This document shows, in pieces, positions 26,065 to 35,849 of a stretch of 40,220 nt of DNA (positions are counted from its first letter, which is position 1; each line of letters begins with the position of its first letter). The position numbers and the translations under genes are program-made. The notes beneath the pieces are model-generated. The model ran no database searches. It saw nothing but the letters and a program-made list of their open reading frames with translations, and was not told the DNA's origin. This stretch comes from an uncultured Bacteroidales bacterium (lineage in GTDB: Bacteria; Bacteroidota; Bacteroidia; Bacteroidales; Coprobacteraceae): assembly GCA_949297285.1 (NCBI GenBank), contig CASFRL010000061.1, positions 1 to 40,220 on the forward strand. The letters run 5' to 3'.

Positions 26065-29000
26065 TTAATCTTTAATCAGGTTTGCTTCTCGAGTCATGCC
26101 ATGTTGACAAGAGATTTCAAGAATCGTATTGCGACTATCTTTTTCAGATATTTTTATATAATCAGATGGCGTTTCCAAATGCCATAATCCGTTTAGTTTT
26201 ATCTTAATCGTCGATATGGCAGACGGGTTGTCGATCCATTTTCTGGAGTAAACGCTTCGTTCTATTCGTTTCCCGTTTGCATCATATTGTTCGTCGGCCG
26301 GACCTTCATAAAAGTGTAGATCGGGATCGCATACACTGATTGTCATTTTTCCCTTGTCGTCTTTTGCCGTCATAACCAAACACGGCGTATCGGTCGATAC
26401 GATTTCGTTGCCGACATTTACTTCGCCGGCTTCAAACAGTACATATCCGGTCGTAGCCGTAACCTTGTCTCTGACAATGTGTGCTTTGCGATCTTGTTGC
26501 AGAACGGTGTATCCACCCGATTTTTGATACATTTTTTTCTCTTCTTTAGTCGGGTGTATCAGTACCATATATTCATAAGAGGCATCTGTCGGAGTCATAC
26601 CGTGATCGATGGCTGCTAATGCGAAATTATTTTCGGTGGGTGCGCAAGTCTCTTCATCCAAAGAGTTTTGCAATGCTTTATGCACGGTGACTTTTCCGTT
26701 GCATACCCGGTAGTAGTTCTCTTTACCGTCTCCCAATAAGATCGGTTCTCCTGATAGTTGTTTTTCATACGGAAACTCGGTGATGCGTTTGCCGTTGACA
26801 AAAATAGGATCATATTCTTCAGGCAGATATACTTGGAACAAGGTTGTATGTACCGGTGCATTCGGAAGAGCACTTTCTATGTTCGAGCCTAATGCGACAA
26901 CCCGGTTGTCGAAAAAGAAGTAAGATTTGAGAGCCCGTAAAGATCCGTTATATTTGTCGTGTTCATGTAATTTCATTCCAAAGGCCCCGTTTCGGTTCTT
27001 GCTGGATATTGCTCCGGCAAAAGCTTCGTCCGATAATAACATCTCTTCATAACCCGATACGTCATCGACTTGTCGGATATCGGCTTTAAGATCTTCCATT
27101 GGAATAACGGCAGCGGTTGTTCCCGGTATGTGGTTCCAATCCCAACCCTGTTGGTTGAACCCGGAAGAAAACATATCTATCGAATTTCCGCTCCCCAAAA
27201 TTTGTAAATTACCATGATTCAGATAACGTCCGAAATAGTTGGCGCCGATATAAGACTCGGTTGCCCACAGATACCGGCTGTGTCCCATGGCTGTTGCCAA
27301 CCATTCGCCCCGACGGTGTACGGCCAGGCATGAATAGTTGAGTGCCCAGTTTCCTTCTGGCGCTTTTTCTGGAGTTATCCCTGCTTTTGCAAATTCCTTA
27401 CTGAAGCTGCTTTTCTTTCCGTTGTTTAAACGTAAGTAGGCTGCTGCGAGTTCGGTATCGATTTTTTCTTTTTTGTCGGGACTGCCGACTTCTGCCAATC
27501 GGGCATAATGCCAAGGAATCAGTTTCCCTTTTCCGTCAGGATGGCGTCCGGATAAAGATAAAGGCCAAGTCGTGAGGTTACAGTATTTCCGCATGGTGAG
27601 AAGTGCAAACTTCAGGTTTTCGTGACTTTCCCGGCTAATTTCAAATTCAGAATTTTGCAATAGCCATACCGAGTTTACGGCCCCATCCAATCCTCCTATG
27701 GCATACGCCGGATAATTGTGGCGATGGTGGAATATCGTACCGTCGATTTTAAAACAGCCCATTGTGCCGTCCGAGAAACGAAGGCCATTATCTATCCACC
27801 TCGATATTGATCGCAAATAAGTTACCTTGCGAGGAGAATCTTTCATCATCATGATACTGGAAAGGCGGCCTATCAAACTGGTATTGAAAGCGTCTATGTC
27901 CATGCCGTATATCTGGGGTTTCAATTTTACTTCTCCTGTGCCGGCAAACCATTCCATTGCCTGTTGTATGTCGTGGTCTAATTTTGCTTCTACCAAGACA
28001 TCTTTCATCAAGAACATTGCCGGGTAGTAGTTTCTTATGCTGTAACCTAAATGATGCAGTGTCCCCATTGCGCTGCCTGCCCTGAATCCTTGATCGAGCA
28101 GGTGGCGGCTCATTAAGATAAACATGTCGGCCAATTCTTTCTTCTCACGAGTATCGATGCTGTTATTGAACTCAATAGCCAGATTGTACATAAGGTTGAC
28201 ACAATTGCGCAATCCCATCGGATTGGCATATATTTTAGCGTAGTTCTCTCCTCCCAGATTGGCATAAGCCTCGCCGAAACGTTCGAAAAAAACGGGTAAT
28301 CCGGAAATTGATCCATCCGGGTTCTCTGTAATGTTATAGGCTTTGAATTGTGTTCTCAGTTTATCGATGTTAAATTCCTTTTTAGGAAGTAACAATTGTT
28401 TGAGCCGCTTCTCGATATCATCCATACTTTTTTGTTCAGAAGGACTCACTTGTTCCGCTATCGGGAGGTCAAATTTATTCCCCCATGACTTCAATAGAAT
28501 TAACCAATGGCTGGTTGTCTCGGGGTTGATATAGGGTGCTTGAAAATCGGCTGTTTGGTGGCGTACGTCTTGGAAAGAGGATAAAATGATGTGATCCAAA
28601 AAAAGTTCTCCCGAAGCCGTATCCGGTGCGGTGATACGTAATTCGTCCATTCCCTCTTCCGGCTTTCCCTGCATGTCTCGGCTAAAGATCAGCCATGCGC
28701 CGCTCCATCCGGTAAAATTCATTCCGTATTCGAACCATGAGCAGACTTTCCCCTGTTTCAGAAACTCGAATTTCAGTTTCCCTGAGGTAATAGCTTGGGG
28801 ATTGTAGACCCAGAATATAAAAGTAGAGAGAGAGGTCTCTTTCGGATTGGGATTCTGAGCCAGATACCCTATCGGTTGTTTGATAAATATTTGTGCATTG
28901 GGTTTGTCCCAATTCCACAAAAGACTGCTTTTTAAATGTTTGTAGTGCTTGTCAGATAGAGAGACTTTCGATCCTTCTCCTGCAATCACCGGAGAGGTCG

Positions 29001-29112
29001 ATTCTTCGAATGAAAGAATTTGTGGATGCTTGAATTCCCTGACTTGAGCATTTGTGGCAAAAAAAGCCGGTATTAGCATGAATAAAAGAGAGAGGTGTTT
29101 GAAATAGTACAT
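26065..29112 (-). CDS. PL8 chondroitin-sulfate-ABC-type lyase (copy 1)
   Basis: This 1015-aa secreted polysaccharide lyase cleaves uronic-acid-containing glycosaminoglycans by beta-elimination. A signal peptide ends ATNAQ. Next come the N-terminal jelly-roll (residues about 30-190, FTGWSGAWLIFSRDMQG), the alpha/alpha toroid catalytic domain (about 210-600) and beta-sandwich domains. Residues matching the catalytic His501, Tyr508, Arg560 and Glu653 of Proteus chondroitinase ABC I are present: His463 and Tyr470 (H-x6-Y in FHHRHNYPAY), Arg523 (SGRHP) and Glu619 (ATESYIG). The sulfatase follows in the same operon. Confidence 0.93.
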   Translation of the reverse strand: MYYFKHLSLLFMLIPAFFATNAQVREFKHPQILSFEESTSPVIAGEGSKVSLSDKHYKHLKSSLLWNWDKPNAQIFIKQPIGYLAQNPNPKETSLSTFIFWVYNPQAITSGKLKFEFLKQGKVCSWFEYGMNFTGWSGAWLIFSRDMQGKPEEGMDELRITAPDTASGELFLDHIILSSFQDVRHQTADFQAPYINPETTSHWLILLKSWGNKFDLPIAEQVSPSEQKSMDDIEKRLKQLLLPKKEFNIDKLRTQFKAYNITENPDGSISGLPVFFERFGEAYANLGGENYAKIYANPMGLRNCVNLMYNLAIEFNNSIDTREKKELADMFILMSRHLLDQGFRAGSAMGTLHHLGYSIRNYYPAMFLMKDVLVEAKLDHDIQQAMEWFAGTGEVKLKPQIYGMDIDAFNTSLIGRLSSIMMMKDSPRKVTYLRSISRWIDNGLRFSDGTMGCFKIDGTIFHHRHNYPAYAIGGLDGAVNSVWLLQNSEFEISRESHENLKFALLTMRKYCNLTTWPLSLSGRHPDGKGKLIPWHYARLAEVGSPDKKEKIDTELAAAYLRLNNGKKSSFSKEFAKAGITPEKAPEGNWALNYSCLAVHRRGEWLATAMGHSRYLWATESYIGANYFGRYLNHGNLQILGSGNSIDMFSSGFNQQGWDWNHIPGTTAAVIPMEDLKADIRQVDDVSGYEEMLLSDEAFAGAISSKNRNGAFGMKLHEHDKYNGSLRALKSYFFFDNRVVALGSNIESALPNAPVHTTLFQVYLPEEYDPIFVNGKRITEFPYEKQLSGEPILLGDGKENYYRVCNGKVTVHKALQNSLDEETCAPTENNFALAAIDHGMTPTDASYEYMVLIHPTKEEKKMYQKSGGYTVLQQDRKAHIVRDKVTATTGYVLFEAGEVNVGNEIVSTDTPCLVMTAKDDKGKMTISVCDPDLHFYEGPADEQYDANGKRIERSVYSRKWIDNPSAISTIKIKLNGLWHLETPSDYIKISEKDSRNTILEISCQHGMTREANLIKD

Positions 29113-29258
29113 AAGATTTATATCGTTTTATCAATGTTGACGTAATTCGGTTAAGCGGTTGCGATCGGGAAAATCGCATAGAGGATATTGTATTTTCCCC
29201 TGCCAGAGTAGGGGGCTCTTTTTCCAAAGGCTTTTGTGCCTGTATTTCTAAAAAAAAT
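29113..29258 (-). other. Leader region of the lyase-sulfatase operon
   Basis: No TAnnTTTG box or CCAT-N10-ATGG dyad can be found. Two small inverted repeats are present: GCGAT-N7-ATCGC at 29161-29177 and CCCCT-N8-AGGGG at 29197-29214. TTGCGATCGGGA occurs here (29159-29170) and again in the adjacent terminator (29283-29294). Confidence 0.4.
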
Positions 29259-29259
29259 A

Positions 29260-29300
29260 TTCTTCTCCCGATTGCGACAAATTTGCGATCGGGAGAAGAA
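29260..29300 (-). terminator. Intrinsic terminator of the GH88 gene
   Basis: Perfect 13-bp arms (29260-29272 and 29288-29300) flank a 15-nt loop and are followed on the minus strand by a run of seven T (TATTTTTTTAG). It lies 12 nt past the GH88 stop and separates it from the lyase gene. Confidence 0.92.
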
Positions 29301-29311
29301 TGTTAGAGATG

Positions 29312-30520
29312 TTATTTCTTTTCAAGATTTATTTTGCGGGTCAATGCTTCCAAATAATAGTAGTCGGCATAGTTTAGCGGAACATCGATTTCGCTGTCGT
29401 GAGGAATACTGCCGACAGAGTGCATCAATACGAAATTACCGTTTGTCCCGACAATTGCCAGGTAAGCAGGACTCGATAGAGAATCGATAATTTTATCTGC
29501 TGTTTTTTTGTACTCTTTGGTATTGTCATAAGTGCTCAGTTCGTACAAAGCAGAAGCGATAACTGCTGCCGATGATGCATCGCGAGGTTCGTTTGGAATA
29601 TGAGGCGCGTCAAAATCCCAGTATGGAACCAAATCTTCCGGCATGTTTTTATTATTAAATATGAAATCATATACTTTTTGAGCTTGTTCCAGATACTTTT
29701 TATCTTTTGTTTCGCGGTAGCATACTGTATATCCGTATAATGCCCATGCTTGTCCGCGAGCCCAAGACGATTCGTCGGCATATCCTTGTGCCGTTTGTCT
29801 GCTACGTACGCCACCGTTTACTTTATCATAATCTACAACATGATAGCAACTGTTATCGGGACGGAAATGGTGAGCCATTGTCGTGTCGGCGTGACTGACC
29901 GCAATTTTGTAGAATGTAGAGTCGCCGCTCAATTTCGTAGCTTCGAATAAAAGTTCGAGATTCATCATATTGTCGATAATAACCGGGCACATCCAACCTT
30001 TAGTACCTTGCCATCCACGGTCTTCATCCCAAGATTGTATAACACCGGCTGCCGGTCTGAAGCGGGTCGATAAAGATTTGGCCGTTTCTATGATTACATC
30101 TTTATAAGCCGGATTTCCGGTCAGGCGGTATGCATTCCCGTAGCTGCAATAAATCATAAAGCCGACATCGTGATGCCATTTGAGATATTTTATCGAATCT
30201 AACGTTTCAGTATATTTGATACCTAAGTCTTTCCATTTGTTGTCGTTGGTGAGTTCATACATATACCACATGGTTCCCGGGAAGAACCCGCTGGTCCAGT
30301 CATCGGCCGGGATATATTCGATTACGCCGTTGTAAACCGTTCTCGGATTCAAGAATCTTCCGGAATCTTCGATAATTTCAACTTGCCTTCCTATTTGCTG
30401 AGTTGCCGTTTCTATACCTTTTTGTATCGGATCGGTTTGTCCTGTCTGGTGTTTGGTGTTTTTCATGCAACTAAAAAGAAGCAACAGTGATAAACTTGCA
30501 AAAAAGAGTGTCTTTCTCAT
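29312..30520 (-). CDS. GH88 unsaturated glucuronyl hydrolase
   Basis: This enzyme removes the 4,5-unsaturated uronic acid from disaccharides made by the lyases. The 402-aa (alpha/alpha)6-barrel protein has a lipobox-like LLLFSC (Cys18), so it may be a periplasmic lipoprotein. The two catalytic-region aspartates of the family (Asp88 and Asp149 in the Bacillus enzyme) correspond to Asp118 (HHDVGFM) and Asp183 (IIDNMMNLELL). WARGQAWALYGY is also typical. It is transcribed divergently from susC and ends at its own terminator. Confidence 0.94.
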   Translation of the reverse strand: MRKTLFFASLSLLLLFSCMKNTKHQTGQTDPIQKGIETATQQIGRQVEIIEDSGRFLNPRTVYNGVIEYIPADDWTSGFFPGTMWYMYELTNDNKWKDLGIKYTETLDSIKYLKWHHDVGFMIYCSYGNAYRLTGNPAYKDVIIETAKSLSTRFRPAAGVIQSWDEDRGWQGTKGWMCPVIIDNMMNLELLFEATKLSGDSTFYKIAVSHADTTMAHHFRPDNSCYHVVDYDKVNGGVRSRQTAQGYADESSWARGQAWALYGYTVCYRETKDKKYLEQAQKVYDFIFNNKNMPEDLVPYWDFDAPHIPNEPRDASSAAVIASALYELSTYDNTKEYKKTADKIIDSLSSPAYLAIVGTNGNFVLMHSVGSIPHDSEIDVPLNYADYYYLEALTRKINLEKK

Positions 30521-30693
30521 AATAGATGGGCTTTTGTGTTTAATTAGTTATTAAATTCTTGATTTTGGGGCTAAGATAGCTTATTCTAAGATTCGATAAC
30601 AGTTTTTGAGGGAGAAGCGAGTCCTATATTCTTATATAATTTGTATCAAAAAAAACGGGACTCGGTTTTGTTGTCTAAAAAAATGGACAAAAG

Positions 30694-30720
30694 GTTCCAT
30701 TTTTTATTTTATGGGCTATA
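30694..30720 (+). promoter_or_regulatory. Candidate operator at susC (CCAT-N10-ATGG)
   Basis: The segment from GTTCCAT to ATGGGCTAT is identical at 24 of 26 positions to the one at 36980-37005. CCAT (30697-30700) and ATGG (30711-30714) form a dyad. The first base of the -7 box is 46 nt beyond the end of ATGG, exactly as at the second site. It is a probable binding site for the PUL regulator. Confidence 0.7.
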
Positions 30721-30737
30721 TTCCAAAGTTGAAAAGG

Positions 30738-30767
30738 TTTGTATTATTTTAAATGTATCTATATTAG
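30738..30767 (+). promoter_or_regulatory. Promoter of susC
   Basis: TTTG (30738-30741), 18 nt and TATATTAG (30760-30767, one mismatch to TAnnTTTG). It lies just downstream of the dyad, as expected for an activated promoter. Confidence 0.6.
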
Positions 30768-30948
30768 CCTCCGAATTGACAACCAAAAAACATTGAATAA
30801 TCCTCTGAATAGAAAAAAAGATTCCATGAAACACAAAAAACACACGATTTTTTAATCTCTGGCTGATGTAAATTTATTTTGATTTTAAGATGTCAGATTT
30901 CATTTTGAATTTAAAAACAATAACCCTAATCAAATATCACCAAGACTC

Positions 30949-33900
30949 ATGAAAAGAAATAAACTAAGGATTATCCTAGTGATGTTGTGTGCTTTCAGTG
31001 CTTTGGCATTGCAGGCCCAAAAAAATGTGACCGGAACGGTAGTTGATCAGTCGGGGAATGGACTTCCCGGTGTCAGTATCTTTGTAAAAGGAACCAATAA
31101 AGGTACGACGACTGATATTGATGGAAAATTTGGCGTTTCGGTACCGGATGGAAACACGGTGCTTCGATTTACCTTTTTAGGATTTGGAGCGGTAGAACAA
31201 AAAGTGGATTTAAAGAAACCGATGACTGTTGTCATGAAAGAGACGGCAAAAGATTTGAACGAAGTTGTTGTTGTCGGTTATCAGGAAGTTCTTCGAAAAG
31301 ATTTGACAGGAGCTGTCGGCGAAGCGAATTTAGGAGATATGTTACAAACTCCGGTAGTTAGTTTCGATCAAGCTTTGGCGGGACGTATTGCAGGTGTGCA
31401 GGTTACTTCCAACGAAGGTATGCCGGGGTCGGCATTCAATATTGTGATTCGTGGAGGAAACTCAATTACGCAAGATAACTCTCCGCTATTCGTGATTGAC
31501 GGGTTCCCGGTAGAAGATGCCGATGCTGCTGCTTTGAACCCGAACGATATCGAGTCGATGAACTTTTTGAAAGATGCTTCTGCTACGGCGATTTATGGAG
31601 CCCGTGGTGCAAATGGCGTTGTCATTATTACAACCAAGAAAGGACAGATCGGTAAGCCGAAGATCTCTTATAACGGAAGTTTCAGTGTCTCTATGGTAAC
31701 CAAGAAACTTGAGCTTATGGATGCCTATGAGTTCGTAAAACTTCAAGAAGAAATACAAGACGATCTGAGTACAACCTATTATTCTGACGGACGTACTCTT
31801 GAATCGTATCGCAATTATCCGGATCAGTATAAGTGGCAAGATGATATTTTCCGGACAGCTTATACGAATAACCATTATATTTCTTTGACCGGAGGTACTG
31901 CCGAAACTCGTTATACGGCATCATTATCATACTTAAATCAAGAGGGTATTTTGTTGAACTCGGGTTATCAACGTTTCCAGGGACGTTTTAGCCTCGATCA
32001 GCGAATCAGTCCGAAACTAAAAGTAAATGTCAATGGAAACTATGCTCGGGGAATAACGAATGGTGCTTCACCCTCGGTTGCCTCAAGCAGTGCTACAAAT
32101 AGTTTGTTTTATAGCGTTTGGGGATATCGGCCGGTAACCTACGATGGTACGGATTTGCGTACATTGTTGTGGGACCCGAGTGTACCAACGAATAATGACT
32201 ATCGTTTTAACCCGATTTTGTCATTAAAAAATGAATATCGCCGCTTGGTACAAGATGACTTCCAAGCTAATGCCTATGCAGAATATACCTTTATCCCGGG
32301 ATTGAAATTAAAAGTTTCAGGAAGTTATCGGTTGAAAAAACGTCAAAATGAACAGTTCAATAATTCAAAGACCCGTTATGGTAACGCTACCCGTTCCGAA
32401 GGCGTAAATGCTTCAGTGCGTCAATATGATGACCATAGTTGGGTGAATGAAAATGTCTTGAATTATTCGAAGGTGTTTAATCGTAAGCATAATTTCTCGG
32501 CAATGGCCGCAGCTACCTTCCAAGGAAATTATTCTAACTATTTCAGAAATGACGTACAGAATATTTCTCATGAAGATTTAGGTATGGCCGGTATGGATAA
32601 TGGTATTCCTGTATTGTCCGAATCTACTATCGGAGAGAATATGTTGATGTCTTACCTTGCCCGTGTCAATTATAATTATAAATCGAAGTATTATATTACA
32701 GCATCGTTCCGTGCCGATGGTTCTTCAAAATTTTCAAAAGAAAACCGTTGGGGTTATTTCCCCTCAGCATCGGTAGCGTGGAACTTTAACCGGGAAGACT
32801 TTTTGGCGGTTGCCGAAGATTGGCTTTCTAATGGTAAAATACGTTTAGGCTGGGGAGCTACCGGGAATAACCGGGTATCCGATTTTGCCGCTTTAGGACA
32901 AATGACTTCGAAAATCGCATTCGAATATCCTTTTGCAAACAGCTATCAGACCGCTTATAAACTTACCGGTTTGGAAAATAAAAATTTGAAATGGGAAACT
33001 ACCGAACAAACCAATTTAGGTCTTGATCTCGGATTCTTCAATGACAGGATCTCTCTTACAGTCGATTTATATCATAAAATTACCCGCGACTTGTTACTTC
33101 AGGCAGATCTTCCTTATACCACAGGATATTCTTCTACTTTCTTGAATGTAGGAAAGATGCAGAACCGCGGTTTGGAAATCACGTTGGAAACTACGAATAT
33201 CAAGAACAAGAACTTTATGTGGACGACGAATTTCAATATCGCATTCAATCAAAGCAAAGTGAAGGAACTTGCCCGGAATCAGGAAACCCTGTTGAGTACC
33301 GTTACCTTTGATAATGCTTACAGTGCAGAACCTTCCTATATCGCTCAAGTTGGAAAACCGTTAGGTTTGATGTACGGATATATTTATGACGGAACATACA
33401 AATATGAAGATTTTGACGTTTCGGGTGGAACTTATACTTTGAAATCGAATGTGCCCAATAACGGAAATGACCGTTCTACCATTCAACCGGGAGATGCGAA
33501 ATATGTCGATATAAACGGTGATGGTGTTGTCGATGATAATGACCGTACTATTATCGGTCGGGGACAGCCAATCCATACGGGTGGTTTTACGAATAATTTC
33601 AAATACAAGAATTTCGATTTGAATATTTTCTTCACATGGTCTTATGGAAATGATATTCTAAATGCCAACCGACTTTTGTTCGACAATGGATTGTGGAAAA
33701 GAGAAACCAACATGTTTGCATCCTATGCCGATCGTTGGACTCCGGAAAATCCCGATAGCGATATTCCGCGTGCGGCAAATCAACCGAACGTATTCTCTTC
33801 ACGTGTGATTGAAGATGGTTCTTATTTACGTTTGAAATCAGTGACTTTAGGATATAACTTCCCGCAAAGAGTTTTGAAAAAACTGACGTTATCCAGTGCA

Positions 33901-34059
33901 CGGATATTTATTTCGGGAGAAAATTTGTGGACATTGACTTCTTATTCGGGATACGATCCGGAAGTTTCTGTTCGAAACTCAGCCTTGACTCCGGGTTTTG
34001 ACTACTCGGCTTATCCTCGGGCATATAACTTCTCCGTAGGTCTTAATGTTAGTTTTTAA
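30949..34059 (+). CDS. SusC-family TonB-dependent outer-membrane transporter
   Basis: This 1036-aa protein imports glycan fragments across the outer membrane together with the next gene's product. After a signal peptide (ALALQAQ) come a carboxypeptidase-regulatory-like domain (NVTGTVVDQSGNGLPGVSIFVKGT, residues about 25-100), the DLNEVVVVGYQ motif before the plug, the plug (ITQDNSPLFVIDGFP, SMNFLKDASATAIYGARGANGVVIITTK) and a beta-barrel ending in VGLNVSF. susD follows after 22 nt. Confidence 0.96.
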   Translation: MKRNKLRIILVMLCAFSALALQAQKNVTGTVVDQSGNGLPGVSIFVKGTNKGTTTDIDGKFGVSVPDGNTVLRFTFLGFGAVEQKVDLKKPMTVVMKETAKDLNEVVVVGYQEVLRKDLTGAVGEANLGDMLQTPVVSFDQALAGRIAGVQVTSNEGMPGSAFNIVIRGGNSITQDNSPLFVIDGFPVEDADAAALNPNDIESMNFLKDASATAIYGARGANGVVIITTKKGQIGKPKISYNGSFSVSMVTKKLELMDAYEFVKLQEEIQDDLSTTYYSDGRTLESYRNYPDQYKWQDDIFRTAYTNNHYISLTGGTAETRYTASLSYLNQEGILLNSGYQRFQGRFSLDQRISPKLKVNVNGNYARGITNGASPSVASSSATNSLFYSVWGYRPVTYDGTDLRTLLWDPSVPTNNDYRFNPILSLKNEYRRLVQDDFQANAYAEYTFIPGLKLKVSGSYRLKKRQNEQFNNSKTRYGNATRSEGVNASVRQYDDHSWVNENVLNYSKVFNRKHNFSAMAAATFQGNYSNYFRNDVQNISHEDLGMAGMDNGIPVLSESTIGENMLMSYLARVNYNYKSKYYITASFRADGSSKFSKENRWGYFPSASVAWNFNREDFLAVAEDWLSNGKIRLGWGATGNNRVSDFAALGQMTSKIAFEYPFANSYQTAYKLTGLENKNLKWETTEQTNLGLDLGFFNDRISLTVDLYHKITRDLLLQADLPYTTGYSSTFLNVGKMQNRGLEITLETTNIKNKNFMWTTNFNIAFNQSKVKELARNQETLLSTVTFDNAYSAEPSYIAQVGKPLGLMYGYIYDGTYKYEDFDVSGGTYTLKSNVPNNGNDRSTIQPGDAKYVDINGDGVVDDNDRTIIGRGQPIHTGGFTNNFKYKNFDLNIFFTWSYGNDILNANRLLFDNGLWKRETNMFASYADRWTPENPDSDIPRAANQPNVFSSRVIEDGSYLRLKSVTLGYNFPQRVLKKLTLSSARIFISGENLWTLTSYSGYDPEVSVRNSALTPGFDYSAYPRAYNFSVGLNVSF

Positions 34060-34081
34060 CCGATAAAATCCGAATTTGAAA

Positions 34082-35830
34082 ATGAAAACAATAAAAAATA
34101 TATTTCTGGGCAGTACGATGTTGTTGTTCACTGCTTGCAATTTTTTGGAAACGACGCCAAATGATTTCATCGATCCGGATGATTTTTATAAAGATGATAC
34201 CGAGGCGTTTATGGGACTTGCCGGGATTTATAATACTTTGAACAGCTCGAATGTTTATGGCGAAAAGTATTATCAGGCTGTAGGAACCGATGACCTTACC
34301 TATTATTATACATCCAGTACGGCCGAAGTCGGGTTGTCCAATAATAACTATACCGCAAATGATGCCAATCTGGCTGCTATTTGGCAAGGTCTGTACGAAG
34401 GTATTAATAATGCAAATTATTTCCTCGAACGCATAACCGATGCTCCTGTAACTGAAGAAAATAAAAAGTTGTATCGGGGTGAAGCGACGTTCTTGAGAGC
34501 TTATTTCTATTTCCTCCTGGCGCAAAGTTGGGGTGATGTGCCTTTGATCACGACTGCACAGACCAATACCGACAACTATATGCCGAATATTAAGGCTACT
34601 CCTCAGGCTACTGTTTTGAAATTTGTTACAGATGAAATGGAGAAGGTCTTGAATGACGGAGAAAACTACTCGATCGGTACGATACAAACCGTAGGATCAG
34701 GTCGTGTAAGCCGTTCTGCCGTAAAAGGTATTCTTGCCCGGGTATATTTGAAGAGAGCCGGTTGGCCGACTAATGAAACCGAACTTTATGCTAAGGCCAA
34801 ATATTGGGCCGGAGAAGTAATCAATCCTCAGGATGGATCAATGACTCATAGCTTGAACCTCCAAGGTTATGATCAGGTATTCATAAATCTTGCTTCTGAC
34901 ACGTATGATCCTGCCGAGGTTATTTGGGAAGTAGAGTTTAAAGGAAACCGTCAAGATTCTCATACAAATGCCGGCCGTGTAGGTAGCTTGATTTGTGGTA
35001 TTCAAAATGCCGATGTTTTGCAAACATCATTGGGTTACAGTTATGGTCGCCATTGTGTAACTCCGCGTTTATGGGATTTATATAACGATTTAGATGGAGA
35101 TGGAAAACCTGACTTGATTTCAACGAAAGATGAATCTGACCCTCTGAATGAGAAATATAACAGAGATGAACGCAAAGATTGGAATATTGCTCCGTATCGT
35201 TTCCAGAAAAGAGATGATGCAACCGTATATTGGAAGAGAAATTGGGAATATATCGGCGATGTGAAGTTAAACAATAACGGCGATCCCGATTTGAAAGACG
35301 GAAATCAACAATTTGCTACACGTACCCAGTATATCGAAAGAAATGCCGGTAAATTCCGTAGAGAATATGAGCTGACAACTCCTCGGGACAAGAATTATAC
35401 GCCGATCAACTTCCCGTTGTTGCGCTATTCCGATGTGTTGTTGATGTATGCCGAAGCTCAGAATAAAGCAGAAGGAACACCTTCGGTCAAATCGATCGCT
35501 TATGTCAATGAAGTCCGTACGCGGGCAAACGCACCTGAAGTTACGATTACCGATTCTGATGACTTCCAACGTTTGATCGAAGACGAAAGAGGACGTGAAC
35601 TCTGCTTCGAAGGCCTGCGGAAAATGGATCTGATCCGTTGGGGTAAATATAAAAGTGCAATGGAAAAAGTCAGTCTATATGCAACCGATGCTCGTTGGTC
35701 GAGCGGTCGCCAGTATTTATTGGTATATGCAACAAACGGTGCGACATCCGATCGGTATCAATGGTTGCCTATCCCGACAAGAGAACTTGGGTTGAATAAT
35801 TTGTTGCAACAGAATCAAGCATGGAGATAA
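34082..35830 (+). CDS. SusD-family glycan-binding lipoprotein
   Basis: This 582-aa surface lipoprotein caps the SusC channel and binds the glycan. The lipobox is LFTAC (Cys19). TPR-like helices include FLRAYFYFLLAQSWGDVPLITTAQ. The C-terminal RagB/SusD signature LLRYSDVLLMYAEAQNKAEG..VNEVRTRANAP and ERGRELCFEGLRKMDLIRWGKY are present. I use the ATG at 34082 rather than the TTG two codons upstream. The DUF5017 gene follows 19 nt later. Confidence 0.96.
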   Translation: MKTIKNIFLGSTMLLFTACNFLETTPNDFIDPDDFYKDDTEAFMGLAGIYNTLNSSNVYGEKYYQAVGTDDLTYYYTSSTAEVGLSNNNYTANDANLAAIWQGLYEGINNANYFLERITDAPVTEENKKLYRGEATFLRAYFYFLLAQSWGDVPLITTAQTNTDNYMPNIKATPQATVLKFVTDEMEKVLNDGENYSIGTIQTVGSGRVSRSAVKGILARVYLKRAGWPTNETELYAKAKYWAGEVINPQDGSMTHSLNLQGYDQVFINLASDTYDPAEVIWEVEFKGNRQDSHTNAGRVGSLICGIQNADVLQTSLGYSYGRHCVTPRLWDLYNDLDGDGKPDLISTKDESDPLNEKYNRDERKDWNIAPYRFQKRDDATVYWKRNWEYIGDVKLNNNGDPDLKDGNQQFATRTQYIERNAGKFRREYELTTPRDKNYTPINFPLLRYSDVLLMYAEAQNKAEGTPSVKSIAYVNEVRTRANAPEVTITDSDDFQRLIEDERGRELCFEGLRKMDLIRWGKYKSAMEKVSLYATDARWSSGRQYLLVYATNGATSDRYQWLPIPTRELGLNNLLQQNQAWR

Positions 35831-35849
35831 CCTTTAAAAACACAAAATT

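Larger units (their letters stand above)
30521..30948. promoter_or_regulatory. Divergent control region between GH88 and susC
   Basis: These 428 bp carry the susC promoter and dyad operator. A third half-site at 30683-30686 faces GH88, and CTAAGATA at 30571-30578 gives TATCTTAG (one mismatch to the -7 consensus) on the minus strand. A 7-bp inverted repeat CGAGTCC-N33-GGACTCG lies at 30618-30664. The susC leader is long, about 175 nt. Confidence 0.6.
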
